Positions 22,392 through 37,003 of a stretch of DNA of 64,000 bases are shown here, one piece after another. The notes beneath the pieces were generated by a model that was not told where the DNA came from, made no database searches, and saw nothing but the letters and a program-made list of their open reading frames with translations. The number at the start of each line of letters is the position of its first letter. Positions within the stretch are counted from its first letter, which is position 1. Made by a program: the position numbers and the translations under genes. Source of the DNA: Gnetum montanum (lineage: Eukaryota; Streptophyta; Gnetopsida; Gnetales; Gnetaceae); contig MNCI01013765.1 of the NCBI GenBank assembly GCA_015680685.1, forward strand, positions 6,246 through 70,245. Direction: 5' to 3'.

Positions 22392-25300
22392 GTCCTAAAC
22401 CTAAAACCCTAAATTGTTAACACTAAGAACTCATAAACCCTAAACTCTAAATCCTAAACCTTGAACAGTGAACCTTGAATCATAAATTGTCAACTCTCAA
22501 TCCTCAACACTAAACCCTAATCCCTAACCCATAACCCCAAACCCTAAACCTTGAATCATGAACCATAAATCCTAAATCCTAGAACCCTAATACCCTAGAA
22601 ACTCTAGAATCCTCAAAACTCTAAACCCTAAACTCCAAACACCAAAACATAGAGCCTAGATCATAGACCTCTTGAATCCTAAACCTTGTACCATAGGAAT
22701 CCTAATAATCCTAAGAATCCTAAATTTTAAACCTTAAAAACCCCTGAACCCTAAACCCTAATCTCTAAACACTAAATCCCAAACCCAAAATCCAAATTCC
22801 AAAACCTAAAACCTGAAATCTAGAACCCTTAACCCTAAAATCCTAAAACCCTCAACTTACCCTCAACCAATAAACCTAAATATTGAACCTTGAACCATGA
22901 ACCCTGACCCTAGAGCTCTAAACCTAGAATCCTTACACCTAGAACCTTAAAATTTAAACCTTAAATCCTAAGCCCAAAACTCAAACCTCAAACCCTAACA
23001 CTAAATCCTAAACTCCATATCCTAAATCCTAAACCATGAACAATAAGTCCTAAACCTTAAATCCTAAAAATAAAAAATCCTAAATCCTAAGAAACATAAA
23101 CTCTAGAGGCCTAAACCCTTAACCCTTAAACATTGACCACTAGTTCCTAAATCCTAAACCCTAAACCCTTAATCCTAAGAACCCTAAACCTAGAATCCTT
23201 ACACCCATAACCATAAATCCAAAATCTTGAACACTAAATCCTAAATCCTTAAATCCCTCTACACTCAAAACCTTAAACCACAAATCTTGCACCTTGAATC
23301 TGAAACCTTGCATCCTTATCCTTGAGCTATAAACCCTAAATCCTAAGAATTCTAGCAATCCTAATCACTAAAACCTAAAACCTAGATCATGAACCATTAA
23401 CCATAAATTCTAAGAATTGAATCCTAAACATTAAACCCTGAAATTCTAAATCCTAAGCCATATATCATACAAAACGCAAAACCCTAAACCCTAAACCTTG
23501 AACCATTAACCCTAAATGGAAAACCCTAATCCCCTAATCCCCTAACCTTGAACCTTGAATCCTAAAACCTAAACCCTAGAACCTTACATCCTAAACTTTG
23601 AACCTTGCACTTTAAACCCTAAACCTTGAACCACAAATCCTAAATCCTAAACCATATTCCCTAAATCATGAACCCTAAATCCTAGAATCTGTAACCTTTA
23701 ACCCTAAATCCTAAACCTTGAACCTAAGAATCCTAAACCCTAAACACTAAGAATTCTAAATCGTCAACCCTAAATCATGAATCCTCAATCCTAGGAACCC
23801 CTAAAACCTAAGTACTAAACTCTGAAACTAGAACCTAAAACCAAAAACCTAGAAACAAGAACCTATAACTCTTAATGTTAAATCATTAAACCCTAAAATC
23901 TAAAATCCTGAACCCTTAATCATCAACCCTCAACCTTGAATCCTAATCCCTTGATCCCTCGAACTCTAAACACTAAATCCTAAACCCTAAAAACTAAACC
24001 TTGAATAATGAATCTTAAACCATAAACCCTAAATCCTAGACCCTCAAACCTGAACCATCCTAAATCCTGAACCTTGGATCCTAAACTCTAAAATAACCCT
24101 AAACCTTAAACATTAAACCCTAACAATCATAATTCCTAATCCTAAACCCTGAATCCTAAACAACTGAGAACACTTAAATTCCAAATCCTAAACCTTGAAC
24201 CGTGAATCGTAAGAATCCTTGAATCCTAAATACTAAACGATGAACCCCAAACCATAAGAACCCCTAAATCCTAAATTACAAGAATATCTAAACCCTTAAA
24301 CTTAAACCTTACATCCTAAACCCTAGACCATTAACCCTAAATCCTTAATAATAAAAAATACTAAAAACCCTCTAAATCCTAAACACTAAACCCCTAACCT
24401 AGAATCTTGAATCAAGATCCCTAGCTCCCCAAAGCCCAAATACTAAATCCTAAACCATAAAACCTTAGTCCTAAACCTTGAACCTTGAACATTAAACTCT
24501 AAACCTTGAACCTTGAACCACAAACCCTATGAAACCTTTGAAACCAAACCTTGACCCTAAACCTTGGATTACTAGAATCTTAAATCTTGAACCCTATACC
24601 CTAAACACTAAATCTTAAATGCTAAGCCCTAAACCTTGAATCCTTAACCTTAGAAACTTAAATCTTGAACAATGAACTTTATCTCCTAAACCCTAGCCCC
24701 TTAACCTTCTAATCTTGAACCTTGAATCCTAAACCCTAAATCCTAAACCCTAAACCTTGAATCCTAAACTCTAACCCTAAACCCTAAACCTCAAATCATG
24801 AACCCTAAATCTAAAACCCTAAACCTTAAAATCCTAGAACCTTAAATTCTGAAGCCTAAACCATGAATCCTAAAACTTGAACCATAAACCCTATGAATCC
24901 TAAATCCTAAACCTAGATCCCAAAACAAAGAACCTAGAATCCTAGAATACCAAACCATAATCCTAAACACTAAGTTATGAAGCTCAAACACTAGCATCCT
25001 ATTACCCCAAACACTAGAACCTTGGATCCTAAACCTGTAATTCTAAGAACCTTGAGCCTTGAACCCTAAACCCTAAACCATGAATCCTAAACACTACAAT
25101 CCTATAACCTAAGAATCATAAACCCCAAACCCTAAACTTTGAACCCTGAACCCTGAGCACTAAACAATGAACTCTAAATCCTAGAACCCTACACCCAAAA
25201 CCCAAGAATCCTAAATCTTAATCCCTAAACCCTAAACTTTATACCCTAAACCCTAGAACCCTATACCCTAAACACATAACCATAAATCCTAAACCCTAAA

Positions 25301-28300
25301 CCCTGAACCACTAACCTTGAATCCTAAACCCTAAAAATCCTAAACCCTAAGTCATGAATCCTAAAATTCTAAAATCATAAATTCAAAAACCCTAAACCTT
25401 GAATCCTAAACTTGGAACCCTAAATTTTAAACCCAAACTCCTTAATCCTAAGAGCCTAAAACCTTGAACCTTGAAACCCAAAAAATCCTAAATCCTAAAC
25501 CCTAAAAAAATCCTAAAAGATCTTAAACCATAAACCCTAATTCCTAAACCTTGAGCCCCAAGAATCCTAAACCTTGAACCATGAAACCTGAAATCTAAAC
25601 CCTATACCCTAAGCCCAAAGAACCATGAATCCCAGAAACCCTAAATTCTGAACCCTAAACCCTAAACTATAAAATCCTAACAATGAATCCTATAAGTAAG
25701 ATGCTAGAACACTCAATCCTAAGAACCTTAAACCCTAAAGCCTACACCCTAGATCCTAAAACGTAAAACCCTAATCCCTACACCCTAACAACAACTAAAC
25801 CCTAGACATTGAACCTAAATCTAAATGCTAGACACTAAACCGTAAATCCTTAAATCCTTGAACCATAAATCCTAAACTATAATTCCTAAATCCTAAACCC
25901 TAAACCTTGAATCTTAAAGCTTGAACCCTAAGCCCTAAACCTTGAATCCTAAACCCTAAACCCAAACCATAAATCCTAAACTCTAGAATTCTAAATCCTA
26001 AACCCTGAACTCTAAAACCTAAACATCCTAAACCTTAAACCATAAACCATAAACCTTAAATCCTTATAACCATAAACTCTAAACCTTAAACCCTAAACCT
26101 AGAACCATGATCCCTAAACCCTAAAACTTGCAACCCTAATTCATAGAATCCTAAAACCCTTAATCCTAAATCCTAGACCCTGAACCATAAACCTTAACAA
26201 CCTTCTGAACCCTGAATCCTAGAACCATAAATCGTAAAACCTAAACTGTAAATCCTAAACCTTGAACCCTTAAACCTGAAACCTAAAATCCTAACCCCTA
26301 ACCATGAACCTTGAACATTGAACCATGAACACTACAACCCTTAACCCTAAAACCTAAAAACTAAAACCCTAAACCTTTAATCCTAACCCTAAAACTAAAA
26401 CCATAATAATCCTAAACCCTAAACACTCAAAAATATAAACTCTAAATCCTAGGAACCCTAAATCCTAAACCTAAAATTCTAAGAATCTTGAACCCTGAGC
26501 CCTAAACCCCTAAATCTTTAACCCTTAACATTAAACATTGAAACTTGAATCCTTAATCTTAAATCCATAAAACCTAGACTCTACCTTAAATCCTAAGAAC
26601 CCAAAATTCAAAATCCTAAGAACCATGAAACATCAATCCTAAACCCAAAATCCTGAACCAAAAATTTAAAACCCCAAACCTAAATCTTGAATCTTGAATC
26701 TTGAACCCTAAACATTGAACTCTAAATCCAAACCTAAACCAGAAATAAAGCCTGTGAATCCTTGAACCTTGAATCTACAACTAAGAACCTACATCCCAAA
26801 ATCATTAAACCCATAACCCTAAAATCCTAAATCCTAAACCCCAAAATCAAAAACCCAGAACCCATTACCCAGAACTATAAACCTATATAGTAAGAACCCT
26901 CAACCTTAAATCCTAAACCATGAGTCCTAAGAATAATCACTTCTCAACTCTAAACACTAAATCCTAGACCTTAAACCCCTAGACCACTAACTCCTAAATC
27001 CCAAAATAGTAAAACCTTGAACCATGAATCGTGAACCCTAAAACCCTAAACCATATACCCTAAATCCTAAGAACCCTAAACCATGTACCTTGAATCATAA
27101 AAGTTGAACCCTAAACCTAAGCCATAGAACCCTAAACTCTATAACCATCAATCATGAATCCTACATCCTAAAATCCTAAATCCTTATGTCCCTAAACCCC
27201 CAAAACCTATAAACCTAAACCATGAACACTAAACCCTAAACACTAAGCCCTAAAACCCTTAATCATGAATCATAAATATTAAGAATTCTAAAACATGAAC
27301 ACTGAAATCTAAATGCTAAAACCTAAATCCTAGAACCTTAGCATCCTAAACCCTAAATCCTAAAATCTAAAACCCTAAATCCTGACTCTTTAATGTTGAA
27401 CCTTAGAAGCCTACATCCTAAACCCTAAACCTAGAATCTTAAGAATTTTAAACCCATAATCCTAAACCATATAAAACACTATCTTGTAATCCCTAAAAAA
27501 TCCTAAAAGATACTAAACCATAAACCCTAACCCCTAAACCATAAACCATGAACCCTAAACCCTATGACCAATGAGCCTTGAAACATAAAACCTAAAGAAT
27601 GTACCCTAAACCCTAAGAACCCTAGATCCTAAATCATAAAATCCTAAACCCTAAACCCCATAAGCTAGAAACAAGAATCCTAAATCCTAGACCCTAAACC
27701 ATAAAACCTAGCTCCTAGAACCTAGAACTCTAAATCCTAAACCCTAAATACTAAATCATGGAACCCTTGAATTCCAAACCCTAAATCCTCAAACCTAAAC
27801 CCTAAAAATTCCTAAATTCTAAACCATGTATCCTAAACCCTATCATGAGCCCAGAATCATAAAAATTTCAATCCTAATCCCTATAACCCTATAACCATGT
27901 ATCTTGAATCCTAAACCATAATAATCCTATGAATCCTAAACATTAGAAACCCTCTGAACCCTGAATCCTAAATTGTAGAACCATAAAACATTAATCCTAA
28001 AGAATCCTAAACCCTAAATACTAAACTATAAAATCTTAAATCCTAAACCCCTAACCCCTAATCCAAAATCTTAAACACTCAACACTAAATCCTAAAACAT
28101 TAAATCCTCAACCATAAATCCTAAATTCAATATCCTAAGAATCCTAAAACCTAAATCATGAAATATGAACCTTGAACCCTAAACCCCTAACATTAAACCT
28201 TGAAATCTAAACCATAAATCTTAAACCAACCCTAAATCTTGAACCTTAAATCCTAACAAGCCTAAGTTTTGAATCTTAAATCCTAAATCCAAAACCTAAG

Positions 28301-31300
28301 ACCCAAAACCTAGAACCTAAATCTTAAACCCTAAATCCTAAATCCAAACCTAAACCCAAACATGAACTTGTGAGTCCTTGTACCCTAAACCCTAAACCTA
28401 GAACCCAGAACCTAGATCCCAAAAACATTGATCCTTCAATACTAAAACCCTAAACCCTAAAATTTAAAACCCAAAACACGGTATCCTAAACCATAAACAA
28501 TAAACCCTATGAATCCTATGCCCTAAACCATAAACCATGAACCTTAAGAATAATGACTCAAAAACCATAAAATCTAAACCTTGAACCATAAGACCATAAA
28601 CATTAAATTCCTAGATCACTAAACCTTAAATTCCCAATCCTCGAAACCTTGAACCATGAACATTGAATCCAGAACCCTAAACCATATACCCTAAACCCTA
28701 AGAAGTCTAAATCATGAACCTTGAAGCCTAAACACTAAACCCTAAATCCTAAATCCTAAACCCCTAAACCTTGAATTCCAAAATACTAAAATCCTAAACC
28801 ATGAGCCTTGAATCATGAACACTAGACCTTAATAATCCTAAACCATAAGCCATGAACTCTAAATGTTGAATCCTGAACCCTAAATCCTAGAACCTTAAAT
28901 CCTAGAATCCTAAAACCTTGAACCCTAAATCCTAAAACCCTTAACTCTAATTCCTAAACCCTTAACCCTAGAACCCTAAACAATAAATCCTATGAATTCT
29001 AAATTCTAAACACTAAACCCTACGTCCTAAGAAAGCCTAAACCCTAAATCCTAAACCGTGAACAAAAAAACCAACATCCAAAACATAGAACACTAAACCC
29101 TGAACATGAATCCTAAACCCTAAAATTCTCAACCCTAAACATCTCAATCATACACCCTAAAACCTTAAACATTAGAACCCTAAACCCTAAACCTTGAACC
29201 ATTAACTGAAACCTAAACTTTAAGAACCTTGAACCCTGGATCATAAATCCTCAAGAGTCCTAAAATCTAAATCCTAATCCTAAACCCCTATACCCCAAGA
29301 CCCTGAAACCTACAACCCTAAACACTAAATGCTTTATCCTAAAACCCTAAACCTTGAACACTAATACCTAAACCCTAAGAACCCTAAACCCTGAATCCTA
29401 TACCCTAAGAACCAAAAATCGTAAATCCTAAGAATCCTAAACCCTAAACCTAAACTCGCCAATCCTTAAATCTTGAACCCAAAACCCTTGAATTTTGAAC
29501 CTTGAATCCCTAAATCTTAAACCCTAAATCCCTAAATCCTAAACCCTAAGAACATGACTTTTGAACCCTAAACTCTAAACTATCAACCTTGAAATCCTAA
29601 ACCCTAAACCCCTAAACACTTAACCCCACATACCTTGAATCATGAATCATGAACATTGAATCCTGAACTCTAAAACCCTAAACCCTAAATGCTAAGAACC
29701 CTAAATCCTTAATGTTAAATCTTGAATCATAAATCCTAAAAACACTAGAATCCTAGAACCCTAAACACCAAACCTTGAATCTTGAATCCTAGAACCATAA
29801 ACCCAAAACCATAAAACCTAAAACCTAAATCTTAAACCCTAAACCTTGGAGTCCTAAATCGTAATCCTTAAACCCTAAAACGCCTAAACAACTTTCTAAA
29901 CCCTAAATCCTAAACAACCCTAAACCATAAACCATGAACCCTAAACCCTATACACTAAAATGCTAGAACCTTAAACCATAAGAACTATAAACCCTACACC
30001 ATAAGAACCCTAAACCTTAAAATGTAAACAACCATAAATCTTAAAAGATCATAAACCCTAAACACTAAATCTTAAAACCTTCGAATGCTAATCTCTATAC
30101 CCTGAACCTTCAACCCTAAGAACCTTGAACCCTAAATCCTAAATCCTAAGAATCCTAAACCTTTAAACCTAAACCCTAGAATCCTCGAATCCTAACAATG
30201 AATCCTAAACCCTAAACCCTAAGAATCATGAACCCTAGTCCCTAAATTGATAAATAATAATTCCATAAACCCTAAACCCTAGAGTCACATAATCCTAATC
30301 CATAAATCCTAAGAATCCTAAAAACTAGAACCTAAACCTTAAACTCTAAACCATGAATCCTGCACTCTAAATACTAAACCCTAAATCCTTGAACCTTGAA
30401 AACCTAAATCCTAAACACTAAACCCTAAGAACCTAGAAACCATAACTGTAAATCCTAAATCCTAAACCCCTAAACAGTAATCCCTAAACCATGAACCATA
30501 AACGTTAATCCCTAAAAACCCTAAACCCATAATCTTAAAAACCTACATTCTAGAACTCTAAAATCCTAGAACCTTAAACCTTGAACCTTGAACACTAAAT
30601 CCTAAACTGTAAACATTAAATAGTAAACCTTGAATTATGAACCCTAAACCCTAAGAACCCTGCATCCTAAACCATAAGAACATTGAATTCTGAACCATGA
30701 ATTCAAAACCCTAAACCCCTAACCCCCAAACCCCAAGTCCTATACCCTAACCCCTAAACCCTAAAACCTAAACACTAAATCCTAAACCATAAAGCATAAA
30801 ACCCCAATATCCTAGACCCTAAATCCTAGAAGCCTAAACCATGAACCTTAAACACTAATCCTTGAACCCAAGATCCTAAACCAAGAATTGAAGAATCAAT
30901 AGCCTAAACCCTAGATCCTAAACTCTGAGGACTCCCAAACCCTAGAATCCTAAATTCTAAACCCTAAACCAACCCTAACACTGCTAAAACCTAAATCCTA
31001 AACCATGAATTTTGAACTTTAAAACTCTAATAATACTAAAATCCTAACCCTAAATCCTAAATCCTAAACCCCAAACCTTGAACCCTAACCCTAAACACTA
31101 AACACCCAACCTTGAACCCTGAACATCCAACACTAAGCTCCAAATTGTAAATCCTAAAACTTGAACCCCTGAACCAGTGAACCCTTAAACATAAACCCCA
31201 GAGCCTTAACCCTAAAATCCAAGAACCATAGAACCCTAAACCTTAAATCCCTAAATGCCTAATAGGAAATCCTAAACCCTTAACCCTTAACCCTTGAACT

Positions 31301-34300
31301 ATGAACCTTGAATATTGATCCCTGAACAAAGCACCCTAAATCCTAAACCTTAAATCCTAAACCCTAGAATCCTAAATCTTAAATCCAAAACTATGAACCA
31401 CGAAATCCAAAAAATTCTAGATGCTCAAATCCTAAACACTAAATCTCAAAATCCTAAACCCCCAACACACAACCCTAAATCCTAAATCATAAAATCCTAA
31501 ACCGTTAAACCCTGAACCATAAATCCTAAATCTTAAAAATCATACATCCTAAAACCTAGAACCCTAAACCTTAAACACTAAATCCTAAACCCTAAAGAAC
31601 TCTAAACCATAAAAAATCATAAAACATAAAACATAAACCCTAAATCCTAAATAATGAATCTTAAATCCTAAACCCTAAACTGTAAATGTTAAAACCCATT
31701 AACCCTTGAACACTAAATTGTGAAACCCTAAGAATCCCCAAACCCTTAACCCTAAACCTTGAATTCTGAACTAGAAAACCTAAGAACCCTAAACCTTGAG
31801 CCTTGAATCCTAAACAATGTAAATCCTAATACCTAAAACCTCAAATCTGAACCCTGAACCTTAGACCCTAGAACCTAGAACCATAAATGTGAAACCCTAG
31901 AACCCTAAATCATGAACCTTGAATCCTAGAACTGTAAATCCTAAACCCTAATGCTTAAACCTAAGATCTCAACTCTAAACCCTAAACCCTCAAAACTACA
32001 ATAATCATCATAAAACCTAAACATTGAACCCTCAATACTAAATAATTGTAAATCCTAAAAACCTTAAACCATAAATTCTAAACCCTAAACCCTAAATCCT
32101 ACACTATAGAATTCTACAACTCTAAATCCTAAGAACCCTGAACCCTAAAAACCATAAACCCTAAAGTCTAAGAAACCTCAACCATGAACCCTAAACCCTA
32201 AACAACTTTAAACACTAAACTGTAAACCTTAAACCCTAAATCCAAACCCTAGAATCCTAAGTTGTAAACTGTAAGAACCATGAACCCTAAACATTAAACC
32301 CTAGAAATCTTGAACCTTGAACCATAGAACCCTAAATCATAGAATCCTAGAATATTAAACCATTAAGACTAAAATATAAATTTTAAGAATCCTAAATCCT
32401 TAGAATAATAAAGCTTAAATCCTAAATCCCTAAAACTTGAACTCCTAAATCCTAAACCCTAAGAACCATGAATCCTAGATCCTGAACCCTAAAGCATGAA
32501 CCCTAGATCCTAAACCCTTATACCTTAAATCCTAAACCCTAATCCCTAAGAACATAGAACCTATAACCCTACCCTAAAACTCTAAGCCCTAAACCTAGAG
32601 CTCTAAACACTGAATCCTAAAACCCTTAACCCTAGAATTCTAGAACCCTAAACCCTGTAACTCTCAACCCTCAACACTAGAACCCTAAACCATGAACCTT
32701 GAACCCTAAACCATAAAACCTGAACCCTAAGCTCTAAATCCTAAGAACCCTAAATCCTAAACCCCAAACCCCTAATTCCCACATCCCAAATCTTAAACCC
32801 TAATCCCCAAACCCTAAATCTTAAGCTTTAAATCTTAAACCCTAAAAACCTTGAACCCTAAACCCTAAACCCTAAGAACCATGAACCCTCAACCTTGAAC
32901 CCTAAAGCTTGAACCCTGAGCCATGAACCTAAACTCTTATATAATAAACCTTGAATTCTGAAACATGAACCTTGAACCCCAAACGATGAACCCTAGAAAT
33001 CCTAAAAAACATGAATCCTTGAACTCTTTATCTTGAACCTTGAAGCATAAATCCTAAAAACCCTAAACCTTAAAAATTTCTAAACCATAAATCCTAGATC
33101 ATTTAACCCTAAACTTTGAACCCTAAATCCTAAAGCCTCAAATCTCAACCCTAAACCCTAACTTAAACCATAACACCCTAAAATCCTATAAACCCTATAA
33201 CTCTAAATCCCTCAACCCTAAATCCTAAACAATGATCCCCAAATCTCAAACACAAAATCCTAGATCCTAGATCCTAGACCCCTTAAATCCTGAATCATGA
33301 ATACTGTGTACCCTAAAAATCCTAAAACCTAAATCCTAAGCCCTAAACCTTAAGAATCCCTAAACCTTGATCTTAAAATGCAGAAATTAGAACCACAAAC
33401 CATGAATCCTAAAATTCTAAAACCTAAAATCCTTAACTCTCAACCCTCAATCATGAACCCTTGAATCTTGAACCCTTAAAGCCTAAATCCTTGAATCCTA
33501 AACATTTAATCCTAAGAACCCTGAACCTTAAACCTTGAACCTAAAATCCTAAGAACCTTGAATCCAAATTCCTAAACCTTGAACCCTTAACTCTAAATTA
33601 TAAAACCCTAAACCCTGAACACTAAAAGCTCTAAACCCTAAAAAATCCTAGATCCTAAATCCTAAACATTTAACCATCAATCTTAAACCCTAACCCCTAA
33701 CCACAAACCTTGAACCTGAAACCCTAAACCTTGAACCTTGAATCTTGAATCCTAAAACTTAAAATCATAAAATCCAAGAACCCTAAAAACCTTGAATCAT
33801 AAAACTTGAACCCCAAATTCCAAATCACAAACCCTAAACACTAGAGCCCTTGAACATTGAACCCTAAGAATCTTAAAAATCCTAAACCCTAAGAACCCCT
33901 AAATCCCAAACCCAAAACCCAACACTAGAAATCCAAAAGCCAAAATCCTAAACCCTCAACTATAAAATACTAAACCCTAAAACCCTCAACCCTCAAACCT
34001 GAACCCTAAACCCTTGAACATTGAACCTTAAGCCTAGAACCTAAAATCCTAAACCCAAAACCTTAAACCATGAACACTAAACCTAAACCCCAAACATTGA
34101 ACCCTAAACCCTTAACCCTGAGCTCCAAACCCTAAACCATGAATCCCAAACCCTAGAAAACCCAACCCTTAGACTCTAAGAACCCTAAACCCTAAATCCT
34201 AAATCATAGATCTTGGACCTTGAATCCTAAATCCTTAAATCCCAAACCCTAGATACTAAAACCTGAATCCTAGAAACCCTTAACCCGAAGAACCCTAAAC

Positions 34301-37003
34301 CTTAGATCAAAATCGTATGAGCCTCTAGATCCTAAACCCTAAGAACACCTAAATCCTAAATGCTAATCCATGTGCCCTAAACCCTAAAACATCAACCTTG
34401 AACACTGAGCCCTAAATCCTAAAAACCCTCTAAGCCCTAAACCCTAAATTACAAAGCATAAAACCCTAAATCCTAAAACCTAAACTCGAAGAATCCTAAA
34501 ATCTAAATCCTAAGAACCATAAACCATCAATGATAAAACCTAAATCCAAACCATGAATCCTAAGTCCTTGAACCGTAAACCTTAAACCCCTAAAGCCCTA
34601 AATCCTAAATTCATGAACCATGAATCTTAAGAATACTAAACACTAAACCCTAAATCATAAACCTTGAACCCTTAACGCTAAACCCTAGAATGCTAATGTG
34701 ACATCCCATCCCCAAATGTCATGGTAAACATCAAATATATGATATATTAGACATTATGTGTATGAAGAAAATATACCAAATGCGAAATATATGTGATATT
34801 TGACATTATGTATAAAAGAAATAATAGGAAAAATGTAAAAAGAGAAAGAAAAAATGCTTTATTTATATGGAATAGCATATCGAGATCATGCTTTGAGAGT
34901 GTTCCTTAGGGTTTTCTTCCTTTGGCATCTATCCCTTAGAGGTACCACCATGGTTAGGCCTATAACCCAGCCAAAAGGGTGGCTAGTCCACTTCCTGTCC
35001 CACTTCACCTGACTCATGTGACTTGCCTATACTAGCTTCACCACTCCATGTTGGCATGACCTCTAAGCTTAATTATAAATGCCTTAGGTCAAACCTCCAA
35101 AGGTCACCTTGAGAGACATGTCCATTATTATAACATGCCCTTTTGGGTCTCAATTACAACTACCCTTTCAGGTCTTGTTAAGATAACAATAACACTTATT
35201 ATGAAAAGACACCATCTTCATTAGGCAATAGCATCATCTTCGAATGGCGAAATGATAGCTAGAACCTTGAACCCTAAAAATCATAACCCTTACACCCTAA
35301 GAATCCTCAATCCTAAAGGCTAAACCCTAAACCCTAAAAACATTGAACCCTAAACCCAAAACCCAATAACTTAAACATTAAATCCTAAGAACCCTTAACC
35401 CTAAACCCTAAAGCTTAAGAAACATAAATCCTATATCCTATAACCCTAAACCCTATTATCCTAAACCATGAATTCTAAATTGTAAATCCTAACAACCAAA
35501 AATCCTAGATCCTAAGAATCATAAATCCTAAATCCTGAACCTTGAACCTTGAACCCCTAAATCCTAAATCTTACACCTTAAACCCCTAAAAATTGAACTC
35601 TAAGAATCCCAAACCATGAACCCTAAACCTTAAACCCTAAATCATAAAACCATAAACCCTAAATCCTAAACCTTAAGAATCTAGAACCTATAACTCTAAA
35701 CTCTAAATCCTAAATCCCTAAACCTTGAGCCCTAGATCCCTAAACCCTCGTCCATGAATCGTGAACCATAAATTCTAAATCTTAAAGACCATAAAACCTA
35801 AAAACATAAATCCTAAACTCTAGAACCCTGGAACCCTAGAACCTTGAACCATGAATGCTAAACCCTAAACTATACAACTCTGAATCCTAAACTTGAAATC
35901 TAGAACCCTTGAACATTAAACCTAGAACCCTAAACCATAAACCTTGAACCTTAAAATCCTGACACTAAATCCAAAACTCTAAACACTAAGAATCATAAAT
36001 CTTAAGAATCATAAACCTTAAACTCTAGATCCTAAATCCTAGAAACATTGAATACTAGAGCCCTAGAACCCTAAAAATTAAACTCCAAACCCCAATCCCC
36101 AAACCCAAAATACTCAACCCTAATCCATGAATCCTAAATTTTGAACCCTAAACCCTAAAAATTGTAAACCCTAAATCCTAAAGAACCCTAAACACTAAAA
36201 ATCCTTAAAAACCCTAAACCCTAAACCCTAAGAAACCTACATATAAAAATTTAAGTCCTAAGAACCCTAAACCATAAACCCTAAAACCCTAATTGTACAC
36301 ACCTAAACCCTAAACTCTTAACTCTAAACCCTAAACACTAAATCCTAAAATATAAGAACACAGAATCCTAAACCCAAAACCCTCAACCCTAGACCATAAA
36401 CCATAAATCCTAAATCAAAAATCTTAAACCCTAAACCCTAAGAAACCTACCCTAAGCACTAAACCCTAAACATTAAAAAATCTTAAACCCTAATTCATAA
36501 AATCTTGAAATACTAAACCCTCATCCCTAAACCCTATTATCCTAAAATCATAAACCCGAAATCCTAAATCATAAGAACCCTTGAACCCTAAATCCTAAAA
36601 TCATAAAAACCCTAGATCTTGAATCCTAAACCTTGAACCTTGAAGCCTAGAACCCTAGAACTCTAGATCCTAGACTCTAAATGTTGAACACAAGAACCCT
36701 AAACCTTGAACCTTGAAGACTAAACCCTAAGAACCCTAAACCCTAAACAGTGTATCCTAAGACCTAAACCCTACACCCTAGAGCTTGAGATCCTAGAACC
36801 TAAATCCTAAACATAAAAACCCTAAATCGTAAACTATAAACCTTGAACCATGAACTCTGAATCCTAATAAGCTCTAAACCCTAAACCCTAAACCATAAAA
36901 ACTCTAAATCCTAAATCATAAATCCTTAACCCTAAGAACACTAAACTATAAGAACTCTTAAACCTTTAAATACTAAACCCTAACCTCTAAACCCTAAACC
37001 ATG
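22392..37003. repeat. Interstitial telomere-like array (degenerate CCCTAAA heptamers)
   Basis: About 14.6 kb built almost wholly of heptamers related to CCCTAAA, the complement of the plant telomere repeat TTTAGGG. The C-rich strand is + throughout; I saw no switch. Perfect units occur mostly in runs of one to four. Common variants are TCCTAAA, CCTTGAA, CCATGAA, CCATAAA, CACTAAA and CCCTAAG, so decay is heavy but period seven persists. Chance ORFs such as 23161-23358 come from the repeat. The array abuts a broken gag on the left and a possible LTR on the right and holds one solo LTR. It is interstitial, with no sign of a chromosome end. Confidence 0.95.
34697..35257 (+). mobile_element. Solo LTR (561 bp) inside the telomere-like array
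   Basis: This is the only long stretch in the array without heptamers. It starts TGTGACATCCC and ends ATGATA (expected CA, one transition). Flanking 5-mers GCTAA (34692-34696) and GCTAG (35258-35262) differ at one base and look like a target duplication; heptamers resume on both sides. No coding part or primer site was seen. The strand is arbitrary. It is unlike families A, B and C. Confidence 0.7.

Noticed and set aside
23161-23358. 65-codon minus-strand ORF (repeated GFKDLGF-like residues)
   Set aside because: It is a reading of the degenerate TTTAGGG repeat.
22392-37003. True chromosome end
   Set aside because: Heptamers are degenerate throughout, and unique sequence and a gene follow on the far side.
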